Origin: Parachlorella kessleri | Taxonomy: Eukaryota; Chlorophyta; Trebouxiophyceae; Chlorellales; Chlorellaceae | Reading direction: 5' to 3' | NCBI GenBank assembly: GCA_001598975.1 | Contig: BBXU01000870.1 | Coordinates: 1 to 64,000 of the forward strand | DNA: 64,000 bases | Shown here: in pieces, positions 44,623 to 55,879 of the stretch | Numbering within the stretch: the first letter of the stretch is position 1 | How the letters are laid out: each line of letters begins with the position of its first letter | Made by a program: the position numbers and the translations under genes | The notes under the pieces: model-generated | The model's database searches: none | Seen by the model: the letters and a program-made list of their open reading frames with translations, nothing else | What the model was told of the DNA's origin: nothing

Positions 44623-46655
44623 ATGCGACACTATGCTTTGTATACTGCGTTGGTATGCCTCTCTATTACCCAAGTGACTCACTCGCAGTCAGAGCTGAGC
44701 GAGAGGTCGACCAAGGGGGGCACTTCCAAGGTCATAGAGCTAACAGACCTCAACTTTGACAAGTTGGTGGTGGGGAACCAACCTTGGATGATAGACGTAT
44801 ATGCACCTTGGTGAGTACACAGCTTGTGTGAGGCTATTTGTGGCCTAATACTGCACCCCCTTCAACAGCGGCCTCGAACTGTCCGCCACCAAACACAACT
44901 TGTGTATTGCAGTGTACCGGTCAGAGCACTGTAGTTGCAGGACAGAAGGAATTCATCGCTGTAGACAGGGGAATTGCTATGTCCAGGCTGTGGATGCGAG
45001 TGGGTGCCGCACTACTCAGGTCTAGTTCGAGATGCGAGTTTTAAACACTGGCTGTGCAATCCTTTGCCTCAGGTGCCCTGCCTGTAATGACTTGACTCTT
45101 GTGTGGGAGAGTTTGGCAGAGGAGCTCCACCCAGGCATAAGGGTTGGCAAGGTGGGTGGGTGTAGGCCCTGCAGCCCTGTTGTTGGCAATGCCCGCCACA
45201 TCCTGTTAGTGTTGGTTCTTCTGAGGTATTGCGCAGAATTTCTTGTAACTGTGTGCTTGTTTTAAGATAGAATTGCACGTGACAGGAAGGGGTCAGCGCC
45301 GCAGTGTGCATGTCTTGTACATTGAGGCTTGGTGGCGCTGAAAGGGTTTTCCCTTGCTTGCAATACCTTTAGCTCACCCCTAAAGAGGCGCCTGGCTGTA
45401 GATTGATGGCACGGCAGAGAAGGGGTTGCTAACAAGGTTCTCAGTACAGCACTACCCCTCCATCTACCACATAAACAACACCGAGACGCGAGAGTTCAAT
45501 GGCATGCGGACCGTCAAGCGGGTATGTGGACAGGCCGAAATGGTACTACTCGCACTTGCAGTGGTCTACAGCTCGTCACAGCATTGGCGACATACAACAC
45601 CTTGTACACCTTGGTCTATTGGGAACCGGCGTGCCTGCCTATCCATTTCAACCGTGCGGAAATGCATTTAGAGGTGGCATGTAGAGCATCTTGGCTCTTG
45701 TCTGCAGCCCAAGGCATGCGGACTCACTGCGTGATTGCACAGTCAAGCCCGCTTTTGGCTCACGGCAGGGCGGAACGCAAAAGGGACAGCAGTGTTGGGC
45801 TTTTCCCTAGCCGGCAACCACAAAAGCAAGGTACTCAACCTCACAAGCCCCCCTGTGCCCTGCAGCTGACAGAGTTTGCAAGGGGTGGGTGGCGTGAGGT
45901 ACAGCCGCGGACGCGGTGCAGCTCCCCTGTTGCGCCATGCGGCAGGCTGCTGGGCAAGGTCACTAGGTGGGTACCTGGGCTCCCCATATGACCTTTGTGA
46001 CCTAGGACTAGGGTGTGGCACTCCCATGGAGCAATGCCAGTGCAGGCAGGGCCTTATTTTGACCCTGCTGGGCGTGGGCAGCCCGCTGTGGAAGCCCGCA
46101 GGTGAGGATGCTGGGACAGAACGTATTGTCGTGCTTCCTAGGGCAGCATAGGAGATGACATCACCTACCCATGGCTGGTCTGGGTGCACCCCCCTGACTT
46201 GCACCAGTGTACAAAGTCAGGGCTTTAAGGAGCCCAAAGTCCCCCCCGCTATCAGTAGGCAGCACCTGTGGAGGCAGACTTTGCAGTCGGTGGGAACGGT
46301 CACCTTCGTGTCGTGTCTGCTGCAGGATACCTGCGCAGCTGAAGAGGTACTATAGGTACCTGCACAATGATAAGCAGTACTCCGATCTGGCACTTGTGGC
46401 TGGACTGTTGGCAGTGCCTGTGGTGCTGGGTGAGTTGAAGTGCTTGCAAGCTGAACACACGCCATATCTAGTCTCAGCAGTCTGTGGCCCTGATGCCTGC
46501 AGCGTTCGCATTCCTACTCGTCAAGAGCCGTGGCCTAGGCAACCCAGTCCGACTGCGTCCCCTTGGTTGCAGGCATGAGCTTCATCTGCTTACTGGATTT
46601 CTATTACAGTAGAAAGCCGCTGGCACCGGCTGCCAACCATGCTCACCATGACTAG
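44623..46655 (+). CDS. TMX1-like transmembrane thioredoxin of the ER
   Basis: Six exons: 44623-44810, 45073-45151, 45402-45521, 45866-45966, 46326-46429 and 46573-46655 (stop TAG), giving 224 residues. An N-terminal signal peptide (ALYTALVCLSITQVTHS) precedes a thioredoxin domain with WMIDVYAPWCPACNDL; CPAC is the active site of TMX1 rather than the CGHC of PDI. KVIELTDLNFDKLV and HYPSIYHI (cis-Pro) complete the fold. A single transmembrane helix, DLALVAGLLAVPVVLGMSFI, follows, and a short tail DFYYSRKPLAPAAN. The family exchanges disulfides on membrane-bound clients in the ER lumen. The length is a little below human TMX1 (280) because the cytosolic tail is short. The donor at 45967 was chosen because it is the one whose phase fits the next exon. 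Confidence 0.88.
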
Positions 46656-47222
46656 GCAGTGTTATGTGTGTGTGATGGAGCTTTTGTGGTGTAGTGGGCT
46701 GCTGCATTGCATCACCAGCCATTGGTTGCTAGCTTGCTTGAAGGCTACCCCTGCCGGTTGGCTGGCTTGGGGTGTCCTTTCTGTGACCCTAGGCTTGGTG
46801 GAACTACATATACGTTCAGCTGGCAGCTCCTGGTGTACTGTACTACCTGCCTACTCCTTCATTAGCTTATCTCTTGTCGTGATGAAGACTCCTTGAACCT
46901 TGCGCCTGGTAAGGGGCATGCTGTGCATGCTGCCTCCGGTTGCTATCCAAATGCTGCCATTGCAGTGCCGTCTATTGAATCTTGCGCATTTGTACTCTAG
47001 CATATCAGGTGCACTGCACAGGGTGTGCAGCAGGGCCAACAGTGATGCAGACTGGCCTCAGGGCCCTTCTCTCCCCCAGAAGGTGTGTGTTGCCACGTTT
47101 AAGCACTACTGAAACATCGACACGAAACATCCCTCCAGGCAGTGACTGTAACGGCATGCCTAGCATGCAGGCCGGCGTGTGCAACCTTCAGGGGGCTTGG
47201 TCGGCAGTGTCCCGTTCGCTGC

Positions 47223-50200
47223 ATGAGTACCGCAGAAGCACCGGAGCTGCCCCTGCCAGTTACGGCGCAAGAGGGGGCAACCGACGCAGGAAAGGTGCGG
47301 CAGAGGCGATGTGCTGGTTGTTGGTGCTATATTGGTGTTGAGGAAGAGGGGAGGGGAGTTGACTAGGAATCTAGGCGCTGGCAGGTACTACCTCTCTGAG
47401 CATCGCCCTAGCACATGTTAATAGCTTGCGCTTGGGTGCCGGCAGGCACCACCCAGGAAACGCAGGAGGCTGGACCCCCTTACCCCGCCGCCTCCAGCCT
47501 CAGAGTTCCCTCCCTACACGCCCCGCGACTACTTCCGCTTTGAGATAGTGCACAGGTATGCCTGCCTGGTACGAGGCAGTGATTTCTACATTTCCACGGC
47601 ATTGCCAGTGCTGCACAGACACTATCTGTCAGGCAGCCTTGGGGCTGGCCCTTTGGGTTGCGCAAGAGGACCGTTATGCTGGGTGCTTCAGCTTGCATCT
47701 TCCACCCACCTGGGCAGGAGGTCCCGCAGCCTTGTGTTAGGAGAAATGACCTTCCCCTTGTCTCGCGCTTGTCAGTTGATGGAGGCTTGGCAACCACCAT
47801 GCCTTCCCTTGCGGGGGAGCAGCCAAAGACTGTGCCTTAAATGCAGCCTGGGGGACAGGGAGATGCATGTTTAGGTAACCTGCAAGTCATCCAGATGCAT
47901 GTGTGGATCACTCTCAATTCAGCTGTGGGTGCGGCGGGGTGCAGATCAAGCAAGTCTGCTGCCAAGGTGGGGAGGATCCACACGCCCCATGGCGTGATCG
48001 ACACCCCCGGCTTTGTGGCCGTGGGCACCAATGGGGCGCTCAAAGCCGTGGACATACCCTGGGCGGATGCAGGTGCGGCAGCAGTGTTAGAGTCAGTGTC
48101 TGTGTCTAGTGTGAGAGTCCCACAGACTGCCAGGTGTCAGAGTGTGACATTGTCTCATGCAGTAGTCCCAGAGACTGCTAGTAGTGCCTGTGGCATGCTG
48201 AGCCAGGAGAGCGTGTCTGCTGCACGTTGTCTGGAGCTGCCGACAGGGCCGCCCTCCAGGTGAGGACATGGAGAGTTGGAGGGCGCTGATATTGGCATGT
48301 CGCCTGCGCCGTCTGTGCCTCCAATGCTGCAGAGGGGCTTCAACTGATGTTTTGCAACACCTACCACTTGCTGCTGCACCCGGGCCCCGGGGTGGTCGCG
48401 GCAGCGGGCGGGCTGCACAAGTTCATCAACCGCAACCGGCCGCTGATAACAGACAGCGGGGGGTTCCAGGTACCATTTTGATGGTCTTACTCAAGGTGGA
48501 ATTTTGCATGTGACAGGAAGGGGTTAGACAGCACTTTGGCGGGTGCCAGCTGTGTCAATAACGTCTTACTTGCATGGCCCTTGCACTCCGACGTTTTGAG
48601 TTGGGGCAGGGCCCGCACCGAGTCTGAGAGGCTACGTGGCCCTGGCAGTGGGACATGATGCACCCCTGGGTGCACCCCAGGATGCACGCTGCATACATTT
48701 AGTTGTTGGCTGTGCGGCTCAGGTGTTCTCGCTGTGTTACGGCACCGTGTTTGCGGAGGTCAACCACCTCAAGCGGTCCCAGGGGCCTAGCAGGCACAAG
48801 CAGGAGGGCAACCTGGTGGTCAAGGTCAGCGAGGATGGGGTGCTGTTCAAGAGCTACAGGTAGGGTTAGGGCGGTCGCACCCTCACCGGGGGAGCAGCAG
48901 GGCCCTGGAGTAGGCTGCGGGTAGGCCGAAAAGAATTTGCCTGGGGCATGGGCTGGTAGCGAGGCGTAGCTGTTCCTGCAGTTGCCGAGCGGTGCACGCG
49001 GCGCTGCAAGCGGTGCAGGACAACAAAGGATGGTCTTTGCCGGGTCGCTTTACCTCCATCGTATGTGACTCCTGGGGGCAGCGTGCTGCTTGGACCAGCG
49101 CATTTCACAATCAGTCCAACACCGTGTGACTGCAGGGACGGCACCCGCATGCTGCTCACGCCCGAGAGCTCAGTTGAGGCACAGAAGGCCTTTGGCGCTG
49201 ACATCATCATCCCCCTGGATGAACTGCCTCCCTACCACATGCCGCAGGCCGACCTTCAGGCCAGCCTGGCCCGGTCGCATCGCTGGATGGCACGCAGGTG
49301 GGGGTTTCCTTGTGGGCCAGGAAGTGCCGGCATCGCAATGGAGCACACAGTGCTCATGTGTAACCGGTTAGGGGACGCGACAGGCGGCTCTGCCGGTTAA
49401 AGAGTAATGTTGGTCAGGAGCAGTCCCGGACGGCTGCCTGGCCAGCTCTGGCCTGAGGCAATAAATCCCCAACTCAGGCGAAGGGCAAAGTCTGTCATTC
49501 AGAAAACGAATCGTGCCCGGTTGATGAATCCCTTACCTCCTGCTGCTTTTGCACCTTGTTCACTGCAGCCTTAGGACCCACCTTGAAGACCCGCGCCAGC
49601 AGGCCATGTACGGCATCATCCATGGTGGCATGGACCTTGCGCTGAGGCTGCAGAGCATCGACTACATGACCAGCCTGCCGTTTGACGGCTTTGCCATGGG
49701 CGGCGCGCTGGGCAAAGACAGGTGCGCCCGAGTTTCGCTGGGCACCTCAGCATATTGCAGACGAGGCTGTCAGCCTGGCTGACAGTGAAGCGACGTAGAC
49801 CTACCCTGCGCATCGCTCTTGGCTCTGCACTAGGCGCTTTCCGCTGTGAGGCATTGACCGCGTGCGGACTTTGCTGCTGTCGTTGGCGGGTGGTTGTAGG
49901 TGCTGGAGCAACGCTTGACTCGACTGCATGGCTACTGCAGGGAGGAGCTCTTCTGGCTGCTGGAGCAACTCATGCCTCGGATGCCTGCCGACAAGCCCTG
50001 CCATGTGCTGGGGATAGCAGACCCCAAGTCCATCCCGCAGCTTGTTACTTACGGCTGCGACACCTTTGACTCCTGCTACCCCACAAGAGCCGGGCGCCAT
50101 GGCACAATGCTCACCCCGGACGGCCCCCTGAGAGTGGTGGGTGGGCCAGCCTGGGTGTCGACTGTATGTCGAGTATGTCATGCATATGGGCAGCAAAGGG

Positions 50201-50670
50201 TACAGGCCTCCTGCGTGACTTGGGCCGCAAGGGGAACAGATCACCAACCCTGCTATGCCAGCGCCAAGTGGCGGATGAAGGCTCAGCCAGGCAAAGGCTT
50301 TGTCAGGCCAACCTTCGTATACGGAGGCAATGGCTCTCGCTGTTACCATGGAGACATAGTCCATTGTGTAACGCCCAATACGGCCGTGCCTTGGCTCTCT
50401 TCAAATACAACACCCACTCCCTCCCGCCCTTACGTGTTACTCTGACCTGCCGTTGTGCCGCAGGTGAGTGGCAAGTACAAGACCGCCTTTCGGCCCCCGG
50501 TGGAGGGCTGCAGCTGCCACACCTGCCGCACACACTCGCTCGCCTACCTGCACCACCTTTTCAAGGCCAACGAGCCCCTTGGGCCGTCACTGCTGACCAT
50601 ACACAACATCCATTACATGACAAACATGATGGAGCAGCTGCGGCAGAAGATTTTGAATGATGAGATATAA
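47223..50670 (+). CDS. TGT: Queuine tRNA-ribosyltransferase (tRNA-guanine transglycosylase)
   Basis: Nine exons: 47223-47294, 47446-47555, 47945-48072, 48333-48469, 48723-48859, 49136-49297, 49569-49721, 49941-50136 and 50464-50670 (stop TAA), giving 433 residues. The enzyme swaps G34 of GUN-anticodon tRNAs for queuine or a precursor. Landmarks: [32 protein letters not shown] (Asp144, general acid/base), [40 protein letters not shown] (Asp343, nucleophile) and a zinc site Cys381-x-Cys383-x2-Cys386 with His412, the exact 26-residue spacing of bacterial TGT. The N-terminal 60 residues are a Pro/Arg-rich extension ([15 protein letters not shown]), possibly for targeting. [15 protein letters not shown] and the YPTRAGRHG block look more like single-subunit bacterial/plastid-type enzymes than metazoan QTRT1. 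Its start lies 567 bases after the TMX1-like stop. Confidence 0.94.
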
Positions 50671-51777
50671 TGTTGTGGCCGTGCTGCTGCCTTGGGATGC
50701 TCACTCGATAGCTGGGAAGTTTACAGACATGGCTGCCTGGCAATCACCATGCACAGGCCTGCCATCGTCTATCTGACCCTTAACCAGGGGTGTAATTACA
50801 TCTGGTCGCATTTGTCATTCCAAGCCGGCCCACATACCTGCCCTGTGCGCCCCGCCAATTCATGCTGCCAGTCCCAGCGCGCAAGACTTGGACTCTGCCA
50901 CGCTTTGCAGTCTGCCGCGCAAATAGCTAATATCATTACATGCGGTGTCGGGCAAGACACCGAGCATGCCTGCATACAGCCCTGTCAGTCCAGTGCGCCC
51001 CTACCTCGTAGCAGGAGTCCTCTATGTTCGCATTTCCTGCCAACCTTACCCGTTACGCTATGATATGTTAGACAGCGCTGTCTCATTGCAGAGAGAGTAA
51101 CTGCTTCAGTTGCGCTGCATCTCCTCTTCCAGTGGCCTTAGCTTATCTTGGGGAGAGAATTACTGGCTCAGAACTCAGGCAAGACTCAGGCTCATTCTGC
51201 ATCCAGCCCTGCCAGTCCAGTCCAGTCCAGCCCAGCTCTACTCCCTGTTTCCGCTACCTGCCACCCATGCTAATAACTGGATCAAAACTCGGTCCAAAGC
51301 ATCAAGCTCTGGGGCTTGCTGGATATGCAATAAATTCACTGCATTGCTTGCCACCATTACACATGACGATATATACTAGACGATATATACTACTGTCCAT
51401 TCCGTCCAGTCCAGTCCAGCCCAGCTTTACACCCTGTTCGCACTACCTGCCACCCATACTAATATACTAGGCAAGACTCAGGCTCACTCTGCATCCAGCC
51501 CTGTCAGTTCAGTCCAGTCCAGTCCAGCCCAGCTCTACTCCCTGTTCGCACTACCTGCCACCGATGCTAATGTACGAAAGGGTGAAAGGTGCAGCAAGAG
51601 GGGATGCGGCCAGTGTGCCGGGATCCTCGCGCCCTCCAAGGCTGAGAAACGCATGCTGCTCTTCGCGAGACACCTCGTGCAAGCCATGTTGCAGACATCT
51701 GGCAGACGGCCAGCAATGCTGTGCCTGCCTCTTTGATAAGACTCAGCGTTCATCAGTTCACCTGTCCTTACTGTACT
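50671..51777. other. Repeat-rich intergenic region
   Basis: TGTAA at 50791-50795 is a likely poly(A) motif for TGT. From 50955 to 51575 the sequence is filled by several copies of the GGTGGCAGGTA family in reverse orientation. No gene found. Confidence 0.6.
50955..51575 (-). repeat. Cluster of GGTGGCAGGTA-family copies
   Basis: Copies at about 51165-51275, 51390-51465 and 51467-51575, with a more diverged one at 50955-51065. Two copies share the leader GGCAAGACTCAGGCTCA then CTGCATCCAGCCCTG, a (GTCCA)n run, CCCAGCTCTACTCCCTGTT and CTACCTGCCACC. They are spaced in a near-tandem array, which suggests nested insertion or local amplification. Confidence 0.8.
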
Positions 51778-52136
51778 ATGTTTGCTCCCCTTGTCATGGG
51801 TGGGTGCGTCCTAGCCATCGCAGTAGGCTTTGCCAAGGTAGTCTACGATGCGGATAAGACAGAAAGGTTGTCACTGGAGGCGAAGAAAAGGCAGGGTGAG
51901 GCAGGGCAGAGCAGGCATGCGTGGTGCACCCCGCAGTGATAGCATTCAAGCCAACAGCACGCAGGAAACCCAGTTCTACAACACTGCACATCATAAGAGA
52001 GGCGTGCCCACAAAGTCTCCACTTTTGGCCCCTTCTTGCAGCCACACCAGGGTGGCAGGCTCGAACTGCCACTGCTGACGTTCTTCCAGGAGCTGCACGG
52101 CAAGCTCTGGCCCAGGCAAAGCGCATTTTGAAGTAG
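51778..52136 (+). CDS. 54-residue single-pass membrane protein
   Basis: Two exons, 51778-51895 and 52090-52136 (stop TAG), joined in phase 1. The N-terminus is a hydrophobic helix (MFAPLVMGGCVLAIAVGFAK) and the remainder a charged helix (TERLSLEAKKRQGAARQALA). The shape fits a small organellar membrane subunit or assembly factor. I do not recognise the family. It sits between inverted copies of a dispersed repeat. An in-frame upstream ATG at about 51721 would add 19 residues. Confidence 0.55.
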
Positions 52137-53200
52137 CACAGCACAGCAGGGTTTGACTTGTACCTCATGGGATTGTACACAGAGAGCCTGAGAAAGGCCG
52201 TGTTACGCTTCGCATAGGACTAGCTTTGTGAGCCCTATGAGGGCGGGTATGTAGTGCATCCAGGCTGCAGAGAAGGGACTGTGTAGGCTGGCCTGACCTG
52301 TTTGCAATCCAGCAGCCAGCACCAACTGCCAAAAAGGTAGGGGGTTGCATAGCAATGACAACAGCTCCAGCGCATGGGCCTATTGCATAACTTTACATCA
52401 GGAGGTTATGGTCTGCCCTGGGACAAGGTATGCTGTGGGTAGCAGCGGTTGCAGGCTCTCGACATCAAAGTATATCATTAGGAGATCGTTTTGGTTCTCT
52501 AGTGCCTACTGGGGTGCGTAAGCGACAGTGCATGTCCTGCTCTTTGATTTAGCATGGGTGGCAGATAGTGCGAACAGGGTGTGAGAGTTGAGCTGGACGT
52601 ACATGACGGGCAGACTTTTATGCAGACGGGCATGACATGCAGACTTTTATGTATTAAGTGAGTACGTAACCTTTTTGGTACTTCCTTTGGTCCACTAGAG
52701 TACCTTGAGTTGTACAGTACCAGCGCCCCAACTGCTATTGTTGTGCATTCCTTCATCTAGTCCTTGATAACTTTGACTGGTAGGTTAACAGCACTTATCT
52801 GCCCTCCTAAACTTCACATTTAGCGAGATAGTGCGATGCACAGCTTGATCCATTGAAGCAGACAATTAGGAGCAAGAGGCGCCTCGACCTATGCAAGTTA
52901 CAGGTCTGCTACAAAGATGGCAAGACTAACGGTGCAGCAATAGCATTCAGCCTGGCAATATAGGGTCATACAGTGGTGAAATGCCAATGCTTAGCATACA
53001 AGCCAGGCGGCACGCTGGAAAGAGTACAGGACTCCCAGGAAAAGGGCGAGCGAAAGGGGTGAGAGCAGGACATTGCAGATGATTATGCATGCATGCCAGG
53101 TTGGCACGCCGAGTCAACAGAGTAGTCCCAGACTAGTTTCACTGCTAGCTTGGCTACGGATGACACACTTCCAAAGCTTCCGTCCCCACCAACTATGACA
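52137..53200. other. Intergenic region
   Basis: Contains a plus-strand repeat copy at about 52552-52600. TTACA at 52898-52902 (minus-strand TGTAA) lies about 300 bases past the CBM20 gene stop and is a plausible poly(A) motif. No coding exon found. Confidence 0.5.
52552..52600 (+). repeat. GGTGGCAGGTA-family copy, inverted relative to 51575
   Basis: AGCATGGGTGGCAGATAGTG then CGAACAGGGTGTGAGAGTTGAGCTGGAC. Together with the minus-strand copy ending at 51575 it brackets the 54-residue gene. Confidence 0.65.
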
Positions 53201-55203
53201 TCATCGGTCGGCTTGCCTCATAGCACCTCTGATCCGGTCAATCAAGTCCATCTTCCGCCCCCCCACACCCACTTTATACTCCTGCACGGCAAACCCAAGG
53301 CATTAGCGAGGCATCTCTGGTTAACACCATTGCCGTCCCCAGCCCAAGCTTCAGTCGAAACCCACACTTGGTAAGGCATCGTTGGAGAATGATCAAGGGC
53401 ATTGACAGGGGCCCTCATGCATGCTCGCTGTCAAGTGCGTCAGTTTGCACAACCACTCCCACCGCCCCTAGCACCCAGCCTTGGGCGCTCCCGGCACAGT
53501 CACTAGTGCAAATGAAGTGCATGCACTTGCCTTGGCAAGCTCCTTCAGCTGCTTGACAGTCATTTCTTCAAGGGGCTTAGTCAGCACTGCCGTGCCGCCA
53601 GCTGACGTGCCCTTGGCTGCACCAGCCGCCCCGTTCAGCCCTTCTCGAGCCTCAGCTTGCCTCTCTGCAACACCTGGCCAGAACAGCCTGGCAAGAACAG
53701 TGGTCGGCAGCCCAGCCACAACAATAACAGTATCTGCGTAGTATTCCCGCTGTGATACCTATGGCAAGTCCCCACAAGACGGGTCGGCTGTGGCTGCCGG
53801 TCTGGCAGGCAGCTGTGGGCTCCCTATGGCACACCATGTCACCGCCAGGCAACAGTTCACAATGGTGCCATATGCTAACAAGCGGCCCTGAAGCTGCTAC
53901 GCGACCGACATGGTCCCACCTGTCGACATGACAGTAGCTCCATTGCTACTGCTGGCGCTGCTGCTTGCTGCAGCCCCTGCTGCCTCTGCTGCCGGCGCAG
54001 CTTCAGCTTCTGCATGCTGCGCTGCGCCCGAGCCTTTGCTGGCCCCTGGTGCAGCTGCCTCCTCCTCGGCTGGAGGATCCACAGATGAGCTTGGCTGCTG
54101 AGGTTCTTCGCTTTCGAGCACTCCCACCAGGGCTTCATCCACTGAAGCAAGACAAGCACTGGTGGTGGGTGCACAGCCATCTTGCAGAAGCAAGCAGACA
54201 TCTTGCATGAGTACAGTTGCACAAGCCAGGCCCTACAGCAATAAAGGAAACGGTGCTAGAGTAGTGCGCAGTGCAGCATGAGGGAGTCTGCCCAACCTTG
54301 CCGCTAGTTGTGTTGACCCATTTACACCCCTCGCCGGGCAGCTCACCCCAAAAAGTTGGCGCTGCGAAGAATCACTGTGTTGGCCACTGTCCGGGTTGAA
54401 GCCTCACTCGCCCTTCCAATTTCCCAGCAGCGTTACAATTAGTAAGGCACGCCCTGCCACCATTGACCTAGACAGTGCCAAGTGGAGTTTGTTCAAGCAG
54501 CACGCACACACCTGCCCCATCCACTTGGACCTTATGGGTCCCCTGGTGCCAGTCATCCACCACTTCCACCACCGTGGGGCCCAGGACTGGCAGGGACAGG
54601 GAGATGTTGCCGCCCGGTTGCCACTCCAGCACACCCTCCTTGCCCCTCACCACATACTTGTACTCAATCTCCTCCCTACAGGGGCGAGAGCTTGTTTGAC
54701 GCAGAGCCTTGCACTCTTGCAACCAGCAAGGCAAGCGGTCGCAGTAGTGTGTGAGCGGGGGAAAGTACAGGAACCAGGCCCTGCCTGCGGGCAGGGAACT
54801 AACCAAATGATATGTACATAGTGGGCCTGGAGCGTGCTCCAGCCCTCACTTACCCGGCTGGCAGCTCGCACTCGGCTGTCCACTGGTGGCCTTCATGCCA
54901 TTGCAGCACCAGGGGCGAGCCAGCAGGGTCCCAAGCGCCCAATTCTGGCTTTGAGCCCAACAGCCTGCTACGTACAGGAGTGACGCGCTCAAACAGGCCA
55001 AGGCCCAAAGCTGTGAGTTAGTGCCAGATCACAACAACGATCGAAGCTTACATGACGGACTGTCCATAGGATACTCGCTTGGGCAGCAGGAACTTTACTT
55101 TAACCTTCCGTGATCCCTGGCCATTACTATGGACATAACACACCACTCTACGCTGCAAGCCCCGCTGCATGCGAACTGGCACTCCTGAACGCAGGGTTGC
55201 CAT
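53201..55203 (-). CDS. Plastid-type starch-binding (CBM20) protein with C-terminal SAP/HeH-like domain
   Basis: Six exons: 55203-55052, 54964-54854, 54675-54512, 54141-53920, 53664-53531 and 53281-53201 (stop TGA), giving 287 residues with every phase consistent. The N-terminus MATLRSGVPVRMQRGLQRRV is basic and acid-free like an algal chloroplast transit peptide. A CBM20 follows (about 33-140): KVKFLLPKRVSYGQSVMLLG, SKPELGAWDPAG, WHEGHQWTAECELPAG, EIEYKYVVRGKEGVLEWQPG, NISLSLP. The Trp of EWQPGG and GAWD are the usual starch contacts. Residues 144-216 are an acidic Ala/Glu/Ser linker. The C-terminus (about 249-281) reads LEEMTVKQLKELAKEYKVGV, GRKMDLIDRIR, a SAP/HeH helix-extended-helix pattern. 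The last intron has a GC donor (AAG|GCAAGT); the SAP-like domain is restored only if it is spliced. A role at stromal or pyrenoid starch is inferred. Confidence 0.85.
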
Positions 55204-55879
55204 CCTACGCTGATAATCTGCAGCCTAGAGACGAACGGCTAGACAATTCAGACAATTCAGAGCTGGATGTCGCACTTGGGAAGACCAGTTTGCAAGGCGG
55301 AGCACGGGCGCCAGCAAGGGCTAGTGATTCAGCGACGTGAAGTCACCCGAGGCCTGGTGATCTCGGTTTGGTAGTGATAGGCTGCCTTTTTGCAGTGGTT
55401 GGTAGCATATATTATATGAACTGGGGACCTGGATCGGACGTGGGGAGCCCAGGAGCAAGGACGTTGATATAAAGGGCCCCCCTATTAACGTACCCTGGTC
55501 TCCAAGTTGCAGACGAGCCACGGGCAGGGTTGAAAAGGTAGGCCACCTGTACGGCTGAGCGATAGCAGCACTGCTGCCACCAAGCCCTCCTTCCAACCAC
55601 ACGTTACTAGGCTTATAGTATATCCTGCGGGATGAACAGAGCCCCATCGGGCGAAACTTGCTACTTCAGAAAGGGGTGTGGGGATCGGGGCATGGGATCG
55701 GGGTGGATGGGTGGGTGGTTGGGTGCCTGTGTGTGTGCGAGGGGGGGGGGGGGTGTTAAGTAAGCGAGTCGCTATGTCAACACTTTAAGCCTTCCCAACA
55801 AGACCAAGTGCTGAGATGTGATGGACCATGATATTCTAGGTAGGGTCAACAGCAGCAAGGACAGGAGGTGCCCAAGGGG

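Noticed and set aside
46656..47222. Additional small gene between the TMX1-like gene and TGT
   Set aside because: Only short frames without splice partners. TGTAA at 47147 suggests simply a 3' flank next to the TGT promoter.
50955..51575. Possible CRISPR-like array (regularly repeated blocks)
   Set aside because: Copies are 75-110 bases, diverged, with no unique spacers of constant length, and the genome is eukaryotic. It is a cluster of dispersed repeats.
54964..55020. CBM20 exon 2 beginning at the AG at about 55012 (reading LGLGLFERV...)
   Set aside because: It gives the wrong phase with exon 1. The acceptor at 54965-54966 keeps phase and yields the expected CBM20 sequence.
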